The notes under the pieces were generated by a model that was not told the origin of the DNA, did not search any database, and saw only the letters and a program-made list of their open reading frames with translations. A stretch of DNA of 64,000 nt from Nakamurella panacisegetis (GTDB lineage Bacteria > Actinomycetota > Actinomycetes > Mycobacteriales > Nakamurellaceae), in contig NZ_LT629710.1 of NCBI RefSeq assembly GCF_900104535.1, positions 1,736,001-1,800,000 on the forward strand. The letters run 5' to 3'. Positions 40,803-49,071 of the stretch are shown here, one piece after another. The stretch's first letter is position 1, and every line of letters starts with the position of its first letter. Made by a program: the position numbers and the translations under genes.

Positions 40803-41619
40803 CGGGTTCGCCGATCTCGCGCAGCGGCAAAGGCTCGACGAACGGGTCGCCGTGATCACCGGTGCGGCCCAGGGGATGGGGTCGGAGCATGCCTGGTGCC
40901 TGGCCGCCCGCGGTGCGGCCGTGGTGCTGGTGGACATCAACGACGCCGACGGCGAGCAGCTGGCCACGGACCTACGGGAACGGGGCGCCCAGGCGTCCTA
41001 CGTCCACGGCGATGTGTCCGAGGTCGACTCCTGGCAACAGATCCGCACGGCGTCGCTCGAGGCGTTCGGGGCGGTGCACATCCTGGTGAACAACGCGGGC
41101 CTGCTCAGCCACCGACGGATTCGCAACACGAGACGAGAGGGCTGGGAGCGGCTGTTGGCGGTCAATCTCAAGGGCCCGGCGATCGGCATGCAACTGCTGG
41201 CGCCGGACATCCGGGACGCCGGCGGCGGTGCCATCATCAATGTCTCGTCGGCCGCCGGACTCGATCATCATCCCGACCCCGCGTACACGGCCAGCAAATG
41301 GGGACTGCGGGGTCTGACCAAGACGGCCGCCCAGGAACTCGGGCCATGGGGGATCCGGGTCAACAGTGTTCACCCGGGCTACATCGACACCCCGATGAAC
41401 GACTTCGCCTCGGACGAGTTGCGGGCGGCGAAGACGGCGCTGCTTCCGGTCGGCCGCGCCGGTCAGGCCTGGGAGGTCGGCGAGCTGGTGGCCTTCCTGG
41501 CCTCCGATGCGGCCGCGTTCATCACGGGCGCCGAGATCGCCGTCGACGGCGGCTGGACCTCGGGGGTGCAAGCGACCGAGGCCCGCCGGGTGCCTGCGGG
41601 CTCTGTCTCCGGCGACTGA
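40795..41619 (+). CDS. SDR family oxidoreductase
   Basis: A 274-aa SDR with TGAAQGMGSEHAWCL, LVDINDAD, NNAGL, catalytic Ser in NVSSAAGL, YTASK, and TGAEIAVDGGW. The start is 8 nt inside the preceding SDR, with which it shares the reading direction and probably arose by tandem duplication. It is the last gene of the importer operon. Substrate unknown. Confidence 0.88.
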   Translation: MPDGFADLAQRQRLDERVAVITGAAQGMGSEHAWCLAARGAAVVLVDINDADGEQLATDLRERGAQASYVHGDVSEVDSWQQIRTASLEAFGAVHILVNNAGLLSHRRIRNTRREGWERLLAVNLKGPAIGMQLLAPDIRDAGGGAIINVSSAAGLDHHPDPAYTASKWGLRGLTKTAAQELGPWGIRVNSVHPGYIDTPMNDFASDELRAAKTALLPVGRAGQAWEVGELVAFLASDAAAFITGAEIAVDGGWTSGVQATEARRVPAGSVSGD

Positions 41620-41721
41620 GGCAAATATTGGCGCGTTCCCGCTAATCATTACTACTATGCTCATAAATGGTCACGAGCTTCAGCTCGTCGACGTCGGGCA
41701 CGTCAAGACGAGGAGTGTGCG

Positions 41722-42318
41722 GTGGAGCTGTTCGAGGCCATCTCTACGACCAGGGCGATGCGCCGGCTGGACCCGGAGCGCCCGGTGTCGGACGAGGACC
41801 TGCGCACCGTCATCGAGGCCGGTCTGCGTGGGCCCTCGGGTGGTAACTCGCAACCGGTGCGCTGGATCGTCATCCGGGATCCGGAGATCAAGCGGCAGCT
41901 CCAGGTGATCTACCAGCGATGCTGGGAACGCGGGCGGAAGCGCTACGTCGAGCGGCCGGGTGTGATTGCGCCGGCTGTGCTCAACTCCGCCGACCATCTG
42001 GCCGCGCACCTGCACGAGGCGCCGGCGCTGATCATGGTGTGCGCGCAGACGGGCGGCAAACGGCACGATGCCTCCGTCTATCCGGGAGTACAGAACCTGA
42101 TGCTGGCGGCTCGAGCGCTCGGGCTGGGGACGACGCTGACCACCGCCCACCTCTTCGCCGAGGACGAGGTCAAGGACATCCTGAACATTCCGGCCGATGT
42201 CACCACCTACGCGCTGATCCCGATCGGCTACCCGTTGGGTCGCTGGGGCGAGGCGAAGCGGGCCCCGGTCGAGTCGGTGCTGTACGCGGACCGCTGGGAA
42301 GCAGAGGGCGCGCGCTGA
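41722..42318 (+). CDS. Nitroreductase-family flavoprotein
   Basis: A 198-aa FMN-dependent nitroreductase-fold protein: MELFEAISTTRAMRRLDPER with the Arg pair that binds FMN, GPSGGNSQPVRWIVI, and GVQNLMLAARALGLGTTLTTAH. GTG 41722 follows GAGGAG. Family members reduce nitro groups, quinones, enones or act in unusual C-C chemistry. It opens a run of six overlapping genes (to 48007) that includes the BVMO and a thiolase/DUF35 pair, suggesting it acts on an intermediate of the same pathway. Confidence 0.87.
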   Translation: MELFEAISTTRAMRRLDPERPVSDEDLRTVIEAGLRGPSGGNSQPVRWIVIRDPEIKRQLQVIYQRCWERGRKRYVERPGVIAPAVLNSADHLAAHLHEAPALIMVCAQTGGKRHDASVYPGVQNLMLAARALGLGTTLTTAHLFAEDEVKDILNIPADVTTYALIPIGYPLGRWGEAKRAPVESVLYADRWEAEGAR

Positions 42319-44270
42319 TGTCCGAGATTGCCGACCCGTCGCTGCATGTCGCCCCCGTTCAGGGCCCGTTCGACGAGGCGGACCTACGGGCCGGGATCGC
42401 GCTCGCCAACATCCCGACGTTGTTGATGGTGTTGTTCCAGCTAACCGGTGACCGGCGCTGGCTCAAAGAGCCGTACCGGCCCGAACGCACCCGGGGGATC
42501 GCCGACAACGACGGCGGCGGACTGCCCGATGCGGTGCAGCAGGAGATTCGCGAGCAGGCGGTGACGGCGCTGTTGGCGTGGGGGAACGGGGCCGAGGCGG
42601 CGGTGCCGAACCCGGACGCGGATACCGTGGTGGAGATGCTGACCGCCTCCATGGGTGAGCCGGTATCGCCGGAGTTCGGGCCGATGAGCGTCGAGATCCT
42701 CTCTGCCAGTGAAGCTTCCGGAACCCGGCGCCAGCCGGTCGACGGCGCCGACGAGCAGCTTGTCGTGATCATCGGCGCGGGGATCTCCGGGATCTCCGCG
42801 GCCGTCGAATTCCGTGCCGCCGGCATCGGGTACCTGCTGGTGGAGAAGAACGTCGAGGTCGGCGGAACGTGGTGGGAGAACCGATATCCCGGAGCCGGTG
42901 TCGATACCCCGAGCTACGTCTACTCGTTCTCGTCGTTCCCGCGGCGGTGGTCGACGTTCTTCGGCCGCCGCGACGAGGTGGAGGGATACATTCAGGATTT
43001 CGCGGCCGCGCACGGGATTCGCGACGAGATCCGATTCGGCACCGAGGCGGAGTCGGCGGCCTTCGACGAGGAATCCGGTCGATGGAGCGTGACCCTTCGG
43101 GGCCCGGACGGTGAACGGGAGACCGTGTCGGCCACCGCCGTGGTCACCGCCGTCGGATTGCTGAACCGGCCGAAGATCCCGGACCTCCCCGGTGCGGAGT
43201 CGTTCGCCGGCCGGCAGGTCCACTCCGCGCAGTGGCCCGAGGACCTGGACGTCACCGGTCTGCGGGTGGCGGTCGTCGGGTCCGGGGCCAGCGCGATGCA
43301 GATCGTGCCGGCCATCGCCGAGCGGGTCGCGCATCTGAGCGTGCTGCAGCGTTCCCCCCAGTGGATCGCGCCCAGCGCCGTTTATTTCGCGCCGGTTCCG
43401 GCCTCGGTGCACTGGTTGATGGACCGGCTGCCCTACTACTACGGCTGGTACCGACTCCGGTTGTCCTGGATGACCAACGACAGGCTGTACCCCGCCCTGC
43501 TCGTGGACGCCGACTGGGACCGGCCGGATCTGTCCATCAACGCGTTGAACGATGCGCACCGCCGTTTCTTCACCCGCTACATCAGAGAACAACTGGCCGG
43601 GCGGGACGATCTCCTGGCCAAGTCACTCCCCAGCTACCCGCCGTATGGCAAGCGCATGCTGATCGACAACGGTTGGTACGCGGCGCTGCGCCACCCGAAC
43701 GTCGACCTGGTGACCGACGGTGTGGCGGCGATCGACGAGAGCGGCCTTCTCACCAGCACCGGGGAGCGCATCGATGTCGACGTGATCGTCTACGCCACGG
43801 GTTTCGAGGCCCAGAAGATGATCCACCCGTTGCGGATCACCGGGCGGGACGGCGTCACGCTGCGCGAGGTCTGGGGCGATGACGATGCCAAGGCCTACCT
43901 CGGGATGACCGTGCCCGCCTTCCCGAACCTGTTCGTCATGTACGGACCGAACGTGAACCTCGGGCACGGCGGCAGCTACATGTACTTCGGCGAACTGCAG
44001 GCCCGGTACATCACCGACCTGCTGGCCACGACCGCGTCCCGCGGAGCGCACACCGTCGAGGTGCGTCCGGAGGTGCATGACGCCTACAACCAGAAGGTCG
44101 ATGACGCGCACGCCCGGATGATCTGGAGCCACCGCGGAATGGACACCTGGTACCGCAACGCCCGTGGCCGGGTGGTCACGAACTCGCCGTGGCGGGTCGT
44201 CGACTTCTGGTGGATGATCCGCGAGATCAACCCTGCCGATTACGTCTTCGACGGCGAGACCGGCGGATGA
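42318..44270 (+). CDS. Type I Baeyer-Villiger monooxygenase with N-terminal extension
   Basis: A 650-aa FAD/NADPH flavoprotein that inserts oxygen next to a ketone, giving an ester or lactone. It has two Rossmann motifs (GAGISG 153-158, GSGASA 321-326) and the BVMO fingerprint FAGRQVHSAQWP at 296-307. The extra 145 residues before the first Rossmann motif resemble the extension of 4-hydroxyacetophenone monooxygenase (HAPMO). The TGATG junction couples it to the nitroreductase gene, and it overlaps the thiolase-like gene. The ketone is not identifiable. Confidence 0.9.
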   Translation: MSEIADPSLHVAPVQGPFDEADLRAGIALANIPTLLMVLFQLTGDRRWLKEPYRPERTRGIADNDGGGLPDAVQQEIREQAVTALLAWGNGAEAAVPNPDADTVVEMLTASMGEPVSPEFGPMSVEILSASEASGTRRQPVDGADEQLVVIIGAGISGISAAVEFRAAGIGYLLVEKNVEVGGTWWENRYPGAGVDTPSYVYSFSSFPRRWSTFFGRRDEVEGYIQDFAAAHGIRDEIRFGTEAESAAFDEESGRWSVTLRGPDGERETVSATAVVTAVGLLNRPKIPDLPGAESFAGRQVHSAQWPEDLDVTGLRVAVVGSGASAMQIVPAIAERVAHLSVLQRSPQWIAPSAVYFAPVPASVHWLMDRLPYYYGWYRLRLSWMTNDRLYPALLVDADWDRPDLSINALNDAHRRFFTRYIREQLAGRDDLLAKSLPSYPPYGKRMLIDNGWYAALRHPNVDLVTDGVAAIDESGLLTSTGERIDVDVIVYATGFEAQKMIHPLRITGRDGVTLREVWGDDDAKAYLGMTVPAFPNLFVMYGPNVNLGHGGSYMYFGELQARYITDLLATTASRGAHTVEVRPEVHDAYNQKVDDAHARMIWSHRGMDTWYRNARGRVVTNSPWRVVDFWWMIREINPADYVFDGETGG

Positions 44271-45436
44271 GCGGTCTGCGCGGCAGCGCCGTGATCGTCG
44301 GCGCCTTCGAGCACCCCGGCCGGAAGTTGCCCGATCACCGGCTCGCCCAGGTACACCGGGAAGTGGTGGCCGGCGCCCTCGCCGACGCCGGGCTCGGCCT
44401 GGCCGACGTCGACGGCTTCTTCTGTGACTCCTCCGCTCCCGGGTACGGCGGTCTCGATCTGGCCCAGTACCTCGGGCTGCGGACCACCTGGCAGGAGTCG
44501 GGCGAGATGGGCGGCTCGAGCTACATCGCCTACCTCGGGCACGCAGCTGCCGCCATCGCGGCCGGTAAGTGCCGTATCGCCGTCATCTCGCTGGCCGGGT
44601 TGCCAACGCATCGCAAGCCGGTGGCCGGGCCCGATGACCCAACGCCGGCCGCGGCCTTCCAGGTCAACGGCTTCGCCGGCGGGTATGCGGCGGTCTCGGA
44701 CTACGCCCTGGTCGCGCGCCGCCACATGCACGACAACGGCACGACGGCCGAGCAACTCGCCGAGATCAAGGTTGCGGCCACGATGCACTCGCAGCACAAC
44801 GAACATGCGCCCCTGCGCACCGTGGTGACGATCGAGGACGTGGTGACCTCGCCGTTGATCTCCGATCCCCTGCACCGCCTGGATTGTTGCCTGGTCACCG
44901 ACGGCGGCGGCGCACTGGTGGTCGTCCATCCCGACGTGGCCTCCGAGCTCGGCCGCACAGGAGCGGTGTTGCGTGGGCACGGCGAGGCCCACAAGGCGTC
45001 GCTCGCCGGCGAACTGGATCTGAGCTGGTCGGCCAATCGCCTATCCGGAGAGCGTGCTTTCGCCGAGGCCGGTGTCAGTGCCTCCGACATCGGCTACGCC
45101 GGATTGTACGACTCGTTCACCATCACCGTGCTTCTCGCATTGGAGGATCTGGGCTTCTGCGCGCCCGGGCAGGGCGGGAAGTTCGTGCAGGACGGCGGTC
45201 TGGTCAGCCGGTCGGGCCGGCTGGCGGTCAACACCGACGGGGGTGGTCTGGCCAACAACCACCCTGGTAACCGCGGCGGGATGACCAAGGTCATCGAGGC
45301 CGTTCGGCAGCTCCGCGGTGAGGCGCACCCCGCCGTCCAGGTCTCCGACTGCGAGCTGGCCCTCGTGTCCGGTACCGGGTTCCGGCTCGCTACCAACCAC
45401 TACAGCTCGACCGCGATCCTGGAGCGCTGGTCATGA
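44267..45436 (+). CDS. Cysteine-less thiolase-like protein (Ltp2-type)
   Basis: A 389-aa thiolase-fold protein of the lipid-transfer/SCP-x-like group. The region where thiolases carry the nucleophilic Cys reads GEMGGSSYIAYLGHA, so Cys is replaced by Ser (84/85). The usual C-terminal His region is NTDGGGLANNHPGNRGG. In steroid side-chain degradation a Cys-less partner of this kind (Ltp2) with a DUF35 protein (ChsH2) performs a retro-aldol cleavage. The next gene is a DUF35 protein with a 4-nt overlap, which fits that pairing. Function by analogy only. Confidence 0.85.
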   Translation: MSGLRGSAVIVGAFEHPGRKLPDHRLAQVHREVVAGALADAGLGLADVDGFFCDSSAPGYGGLDLAQYLGLRTTWQESGEMGGSSYIAYLGHAAAAIAAGKCRIAVISLAGLPTHRKPVAGPDDPTPAAAFQVNGFAGGYAAVSDYALVARRHMHDNGTTAEQLAEIKVAATMHSQHNEHAPLRTVVTIEDVVTSPLISDPLHRLDCCLVTDGGGALVVVHPDVASELGRTGAVLRGHGEAHKASLAGELDLSWSANRLSGERAFAEAGVSASDIGYAGLYDSFTITVLLALEDLGFCAPGQGGKFVQDGGLVSRSGRLAVNTDGGGLANNHPGNRGGMTKVIEAVRQLRGEAHPAVQVSDCELALVSGTGFRLATNHYSSTAILERWS

Positions 45437-45861
45437 CCGAACGGTTCCCGGCCGGGCTGCCGACGCCGGCGCCGGACATCGACCCGCAGACACTCCCGTA
45501 TTGGGAGGGCGCGCGCGCCGGCCGACTGGTGCTGCCCTGGTGTGGGTCGTGCGCGCAGCCGTTCTGGTATCCGCGCGGGTTCTGTCCGCGCTGCGGTTCC
45601 GAGGATCTCCACTGGCGCGAGGCGTCGGGTACCGGTCAGGTCTACAGCTACACGGTGGTCAGACGGGCCGGCGGCGTGTGGGCCGCTGTCCTGCCGTTCG
45701 TTCTCGGGTTGGTGCAGCTGAAGGAGGGTCCGATCGTGCAGGGCAACATCATCGATACCGATTCCGACGAGTTGGCGGTCGGGCAGCCGGTGCTCGCCAT
45801 GTTCGAGAACGCCGCGCCGGACGAGCCTCCGGTGCTCCGGTTCGGGCCGGTGCGGCCATGA
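45433..45861 (+). CDS. Zn-ribbon/OB-fold DUF35 protein
   Basis: A 142-aa protein with an N-terminal zinc ribbon (CGSCAQPFWYPRGFCPRCGS, two CxxC pairs) and a DUF35 OB-fold (TGQVYSYTVVRRA, LPFVLGLVQLKEGP). Such proteins bind and stabilise a thiolase-like partner, and in the steroid system help bind acyl-CoA. ATG overlaps the thiolase-like gene's stop and its own stop overlaps the ligase start. Confidence 0.88.
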   Translation: MTERFPAGLPTPAPDIDPQTLPYWEGARAGRLVLPWCGSCAQPFWYPRGFCPRCGSEDLHWREASGTGQVYSYTVVRRAGGVWAAVLPFVLGLVQLKEGPIVQGNIIDTDSDELAVGQPVLAMFENAAPDEPPVLRFGPVRP

Positions 45862-47243
45862 GCAGCACAGACGTCCTCGACGAGATCGAGACCTGGGAAC
45901 AGCCGGCGTTGGACGCGTTCGAGTCGGAGTTGTTGGCAGCCCAGGTCAACCGGGTGCTGCAGACCTCCGAGTTCTATCGGGACAAGTTCGCCGCGGCCGG
46001 TGTCGACGCCGGGGCGGTCACCGGTGTGCACGACCTACCCGCGTTGCCGTTCACCGAGAAGCGTGATCTGCGTGAGAGTCTCGCCGAACATCCACCGCTG
46101 GGCCGGCATCTGGCGGTACCGGTATCGTCGCTGGTGCAGATCCAGGCCACGTCCGGGACCTCGGGCAGCCCTTCGTATTTCGGGCTGACCGATGACGATC
46201 TGCACGGGTGGGGGATCGTCGGTTCCCGGGCCTTCTACGCCGGTGGCTTCCGGCCCGGGGACGTGGTCCTGCACGGCTGGGGTCTGAGTCGCGGGTTCGC
46301 CGGAGGTGTCCCCGGGGTTCGTGTCCTGCAGCAACTGGGGTGCGTGGTGCTGCCCATCGGCGGCGAGGCCGGAGCCGAACGTCTGCTGCAGGTGGCCCGC
46401 GACATGCGGCCGCGCGGGTTCTGCTCGGGGCCGCAGTTCGCCATTCACACCGCGACGGTCGCCCAGGACGTTCTCGGCATCCCGGCCGACGCTCTCGGGA
46501 TCAAGCACCTTGTGGTCGGCGGCGAACCGGGCGGCGGGATCGACGAGATCCGCAGCCGGATCGAGCAACTGTGGGGGGCAACGAGTTGCGAGACGCTCGG
46601 CAATTCGGATGTGACCCCGATCGTCTTCGCCGAATGCCAGGACCGCTCCGGCATGCACCTGATGGCGCAGGGCATCACCAGGGCGGAGCTGATCGATCCG
46701 GACACGGGTGACGTGCGACCCTGGGAGGCCGGGGTGGCCGGCGAACTGGTGCTCACCGCGTTGCGGCGGGAAGCATCGCCGCTGATCCGGTTCCGGACCC
46801 GGGACTACCTCGAGGTCCTGGACGAGAACTGCGCGTGCGGTCGGCGCAGCCCGAAGGTGCGGTGCACGGGTCGCACCGACGACATGCTCATCGTCCGCGG
46901 GGTGAACGTCTGGCCATCGGCAGTGCAACAGGTCGTACTGACGCTGCAACCCCGGGTCACCGGGAACCTGCGCATCGTCGCCGATTTCGCCGGGCATTCC
47001 ACCGAGCAACGGCTGACGATCAGGGTGGAGTTGGCGCCCGGTCTGGACGAGCGCGCGGCCGACGAGGTCGGCACCGTGCTGGAGCGCCGCATCACCCAAC
47101 GACTGGCGTTCCGGCCCCGACTTCTGCTCGAACCGCACGGCGTTCTGCCCCCGCTCGGGATCAACAAGACCGCTCTGGTGGAGCGCCCGGCAACGTCGCC
47201 GCCGCTCCCCGCCTCTTTTCGACAATCAGGAGTGATCACGTGA
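45858..47243 (+). CDS. Phenylacetate-CoA ligase-like AMP-forming enzyme
   Basis: A 461-aa member of the PaaK branch of the ANL superfamily, which activates a carboxylic acid to its CoA thioester through an acyl-adenylate. Motifs are IQATSGTSGSPSYFG (phosphate-binding loop), SCETLGNSDVTPIVFAEC, RFRTRDYLEVL, and C-terminal GRTDDMLIVRGVNVWPSAVQ. ATG 45858 overlaps the DUF35 stop as ATGA. An aromatic or cyclic acid is the usual substrate class, so it may act on the acid freed after BVMO ring cleavage. Confidence 0.88.
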   Translation: MSSTDVLDEIETWEQPALDAFESELLAAQVNRVLQTSEFYRDKFAAAGVDAGAVTGVHDLPALPFTEKRDLRESLAEHPPLGRHLAVPVSSLVQIQATSGTSGSPSYFGLTDDDLHGWGIVGSRAFYAGGFRPGDVVLHGWGLSRGFAGGVPGVRVLQQLGCVVLPIGGEAGAERLLQVARDMRPRGFCSGPQFAIHTATVAQDVLGIPADALGIKHLVVGGEPGGGIDEIRSRIEQLWGATSCETLGNSDVTPIVFAECQDRSGMHLMAQGITRAELIDPDTGDVRPWEAGVAGELVLTALRREASPLIRFRTRDYLEVLDENCACGRRSPKVRCTGRTDDMLIVRGVNVWPSAVQQVVLTLQPRVTGNLRIVADFAGHSTEQRLTIRVELAPGLDERAADEVGTVLERRITQRLAFRPRLLLEPHGVLPPLGINKTALVERPATSPPLPASFRQSGVIT

Positions 47244-48007
47244 CTCAGAACATTGGTGAAGCAAAGGCCAGGGTCGCTGTCGTCACCGGCGGCGCCGAGG
47301 GCATCGGGCGTGCGGTGGTGCGCCGGCTCGCCGCCGACGGGTGGGCCGTGTGCGTCGCGGACGTCAACGCCGAGTCCGCCGAGACGCTCGCGAAAGAGCT
47401 TCGGACCGAGGGATTCAAGGCCATGGCGTCGATGACGGACGTGTCGGAGGAGGACGACGTGATCCGGCTGGCCGAGGCGGCGGAAACTGAGCTGGGTCCG
47501 ATCAGGGCCTGGGTGAACAACGCCGGCATCACTCGGCCGGCCATGATCCACAAGATGGAACTGGCCGCTTTCGACGCGGTGGTGGCGGTGCACGTCCGCG
47601 GCACGTTCCTCGGGATCCGCGAGGCATCCCGTCGGATGATCGCGTCGCAGACACCGGGGATGATCGTCAACGTGACGTCGGCGGCGGGTCTGGGCGGCAC
47701 GTTGGGTCAGATCAATTACGCGGGAGCCAAGGGGGCGATCATCGCGATGACCAAGTCGGCGGCCAAAGAGCTTGGGCGGTACGGGATCCGGGTGAACACG
47801 GTGGCTCCGTCGGCCGAGACGAGCATGACGCAGAAGATCATCCACGACCCGAAGTTCTCCTCGACCTACCTGTCGCGGATTCCGCTGGGCCGATTCGCCC
47901 AGGCCGAGGAAATGGCCGGTACCTTCAGCTTCCTGCTGTCCGAAGATGCCGGTTACATGACCGGTCAGGTGCTGTCCGTGGACGGCGGAACCTACATGGT
48001 GTCCTGA
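47240..48007 (+). CDS. SDR family oxidoreductase
   Basis: A 255-aa SDR: TGGAEGIGRAVV, VADVN, NNAGI, catalytic Ser in NVTSAAGL, YAGAK, TGQVLSVDGGTY. The GTG start overlaps the ligase stop and has CAGGAG upstream. It is the last of the six-gene operon 41722-48007. It is followed by a terminator hairpin shared with the opposite-strand gene. Confidence 0.88.
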   Translation: MTQNIGEAKARVAVVTGGAEGIGRAVVRRLAADGWAVCVADVNAESAETLAKELRTEGFKAMASMTDVSEEDDVIRLAEAAETELGPIRAWVNNAGITRPAMIHKMELAAFDAVVAVHVRGTFLGIREASRRMIASQTPGMIVNVTSAAGLGGTLGQINYAGAKGAIIAMTKSAAKELGRYGIRVNTVAPSAETSMTQKIIHDPKFSSTYLSRIPLGRFAQAEEMAGTFSFLLSEDAGYMTGQVLSVDGGTYMVS

Positions 48008-48024
48008 GACTTCGTGGTACGGCA

Positions 48025-48075
48025 AAAGGTCTCCGTCGCCTCCCGGGTGTGCCCGGGTCGGTGACGGAGACCTTT
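48025..48075. terminator. Bidirectional terminator between convergent SDR genes
   Basis: AAAGGTCTCCGTC (48025-48037) pairs exactly with GACGGAGACCTTT (48063-48075). A second perfect stem, CCCGGG-TGTG-CCCGGG (48042-48057), lies in the loop. An A-run before and a T-run after suit termination in both directions. Confidence 0.85.
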
Positions 48076-48115
48076 CTTGTGGTGCCGCCGATGTGCACCG
48101 GCCGGCGCACGGCGA

Positions 48116-49033
48116 TCAGGCGAAGGAGGATTCCCGGCCGGCGATCTCGCCGAGGAGCGCGAACTCCTCGGAGCCCTGCCCGAAAACATGCAGATTGCCG
48201 ATGTCGCGGATCTCGTCCAGGTGCGCGAGTACCTGATCCGGATCGGCCGGACCGTCCGGGGTGTACCAGCCGTCGTTCACGGCGATCACGTAGCGGGCGA
48301 ATCGACCACCGCCGGCGGAGTAGATCTCGTGGGTCTGCTCGCACTGCGGGGAGGCCAGGAACACCGTCATGGCGGCCACCTGCTCCGGGCCGAACTGGTC
48401 CTCCAGATCGCCGAGCAGGCCCTTGGTCATCCGGGTGCTGGCGCCGGGGGAGATGCAGTTGGCCAGGATGCCGTGGCGGGCGCCTTCGATGGCGGCCACA
48501 TGCATCAGGCCGACCAGTCCCGTCTTGGCGGCGCCGTAGTTCGCCTGCCCGAAGTTGCCCAGCAACCCAGACGACGACGACGTGAGCACGATGCGGCCGT
48601 AGCCACGCTCTTTCATCGCCTTGAACGCCGGCACCGTGACGTGGAAGCCGCCGCGCAGATGCACATCGAGGACGGAGTCGAGCTCCTGCGCGGTCAGGTT
48701 GGCCAGGGAACGGTCCCGCAGGATGCCCGCGTTGTGGATGAGCGCGTCGATCTGACCGAAATGGTCCAGCGCCGACTGAACGACGGCGGCACCCCCCTCG
48801 GAGGTCGACACCGAGTCGTAGTTGGCCACGGCCTCGCCGCCCAGGGCCTCGATCTCGGCCACGACGGCATCGGCCATGGTGGCGCCGCCGCCGACTCCGT
48901 TCACCGTACCGCCCAAATCGTTGACCACGACCCGGGCGCCGTGCCGGGCCAGCATCAGGGCGTACTCGCGGCCGAGTCCGCCACCGGCTCCGGTGACGAC
49001 GGCAACCCGTCCTTCATATTCGACAGTCGACAT
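48116..49033 (-). CDS. SDR, 3-hydroxyacyl-CoA dehydrogenase type (MFE-2-like)
   Basis: A 305-aa SDR resembling the dehydrogenase part of peroxisomal multifunctional enzyme 2 / 17-beta-HSD type 4: GRVAVVTGAGGGLGREYAL, VVVNDLGG, INAGIL-type HNAGILRDRSLANL, YGAAK, and a long C-terminal part with NDGWYTPDGP. Such proteins oxidise 3-hydroxyacyl-CoA with NAD. ATG 49031-49033 follows AAGGAG. It is transcribed with the acyl-CoA ligase upstream. Confidence 0.88.
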   Translation of the reverse strand: MSTVEYEGRVAVVTGAGGGLGREYALMLARHGARVVVNDLGGTVNGVGGGATMADAVVAEIEALGGEAVANYDSVSTSEGGAAVVQSALDHFGQIDALIHNAGILRDRSLANLTAQELDSVLDVHLRGGFHVTVPAFKAMKERGYGRIVLTSSSSGLLGNFGQANYGAAKTGLVGLMHVAAIEGARHGILANCISPGASTRMTKGLLGDLEDQFGPEQVAAMTVFLASPQCEQTHEIYSAGGGRFARYVIAVNDGWYTPDGPADPDQVLAHLDEIRDIGNLHVFGQGSEEFALLGEIAGRESSFA

Positions 49034-49071
49034 GATTTCTCCTTTTTAGAAATTGCTGGGGAACGAGATGG

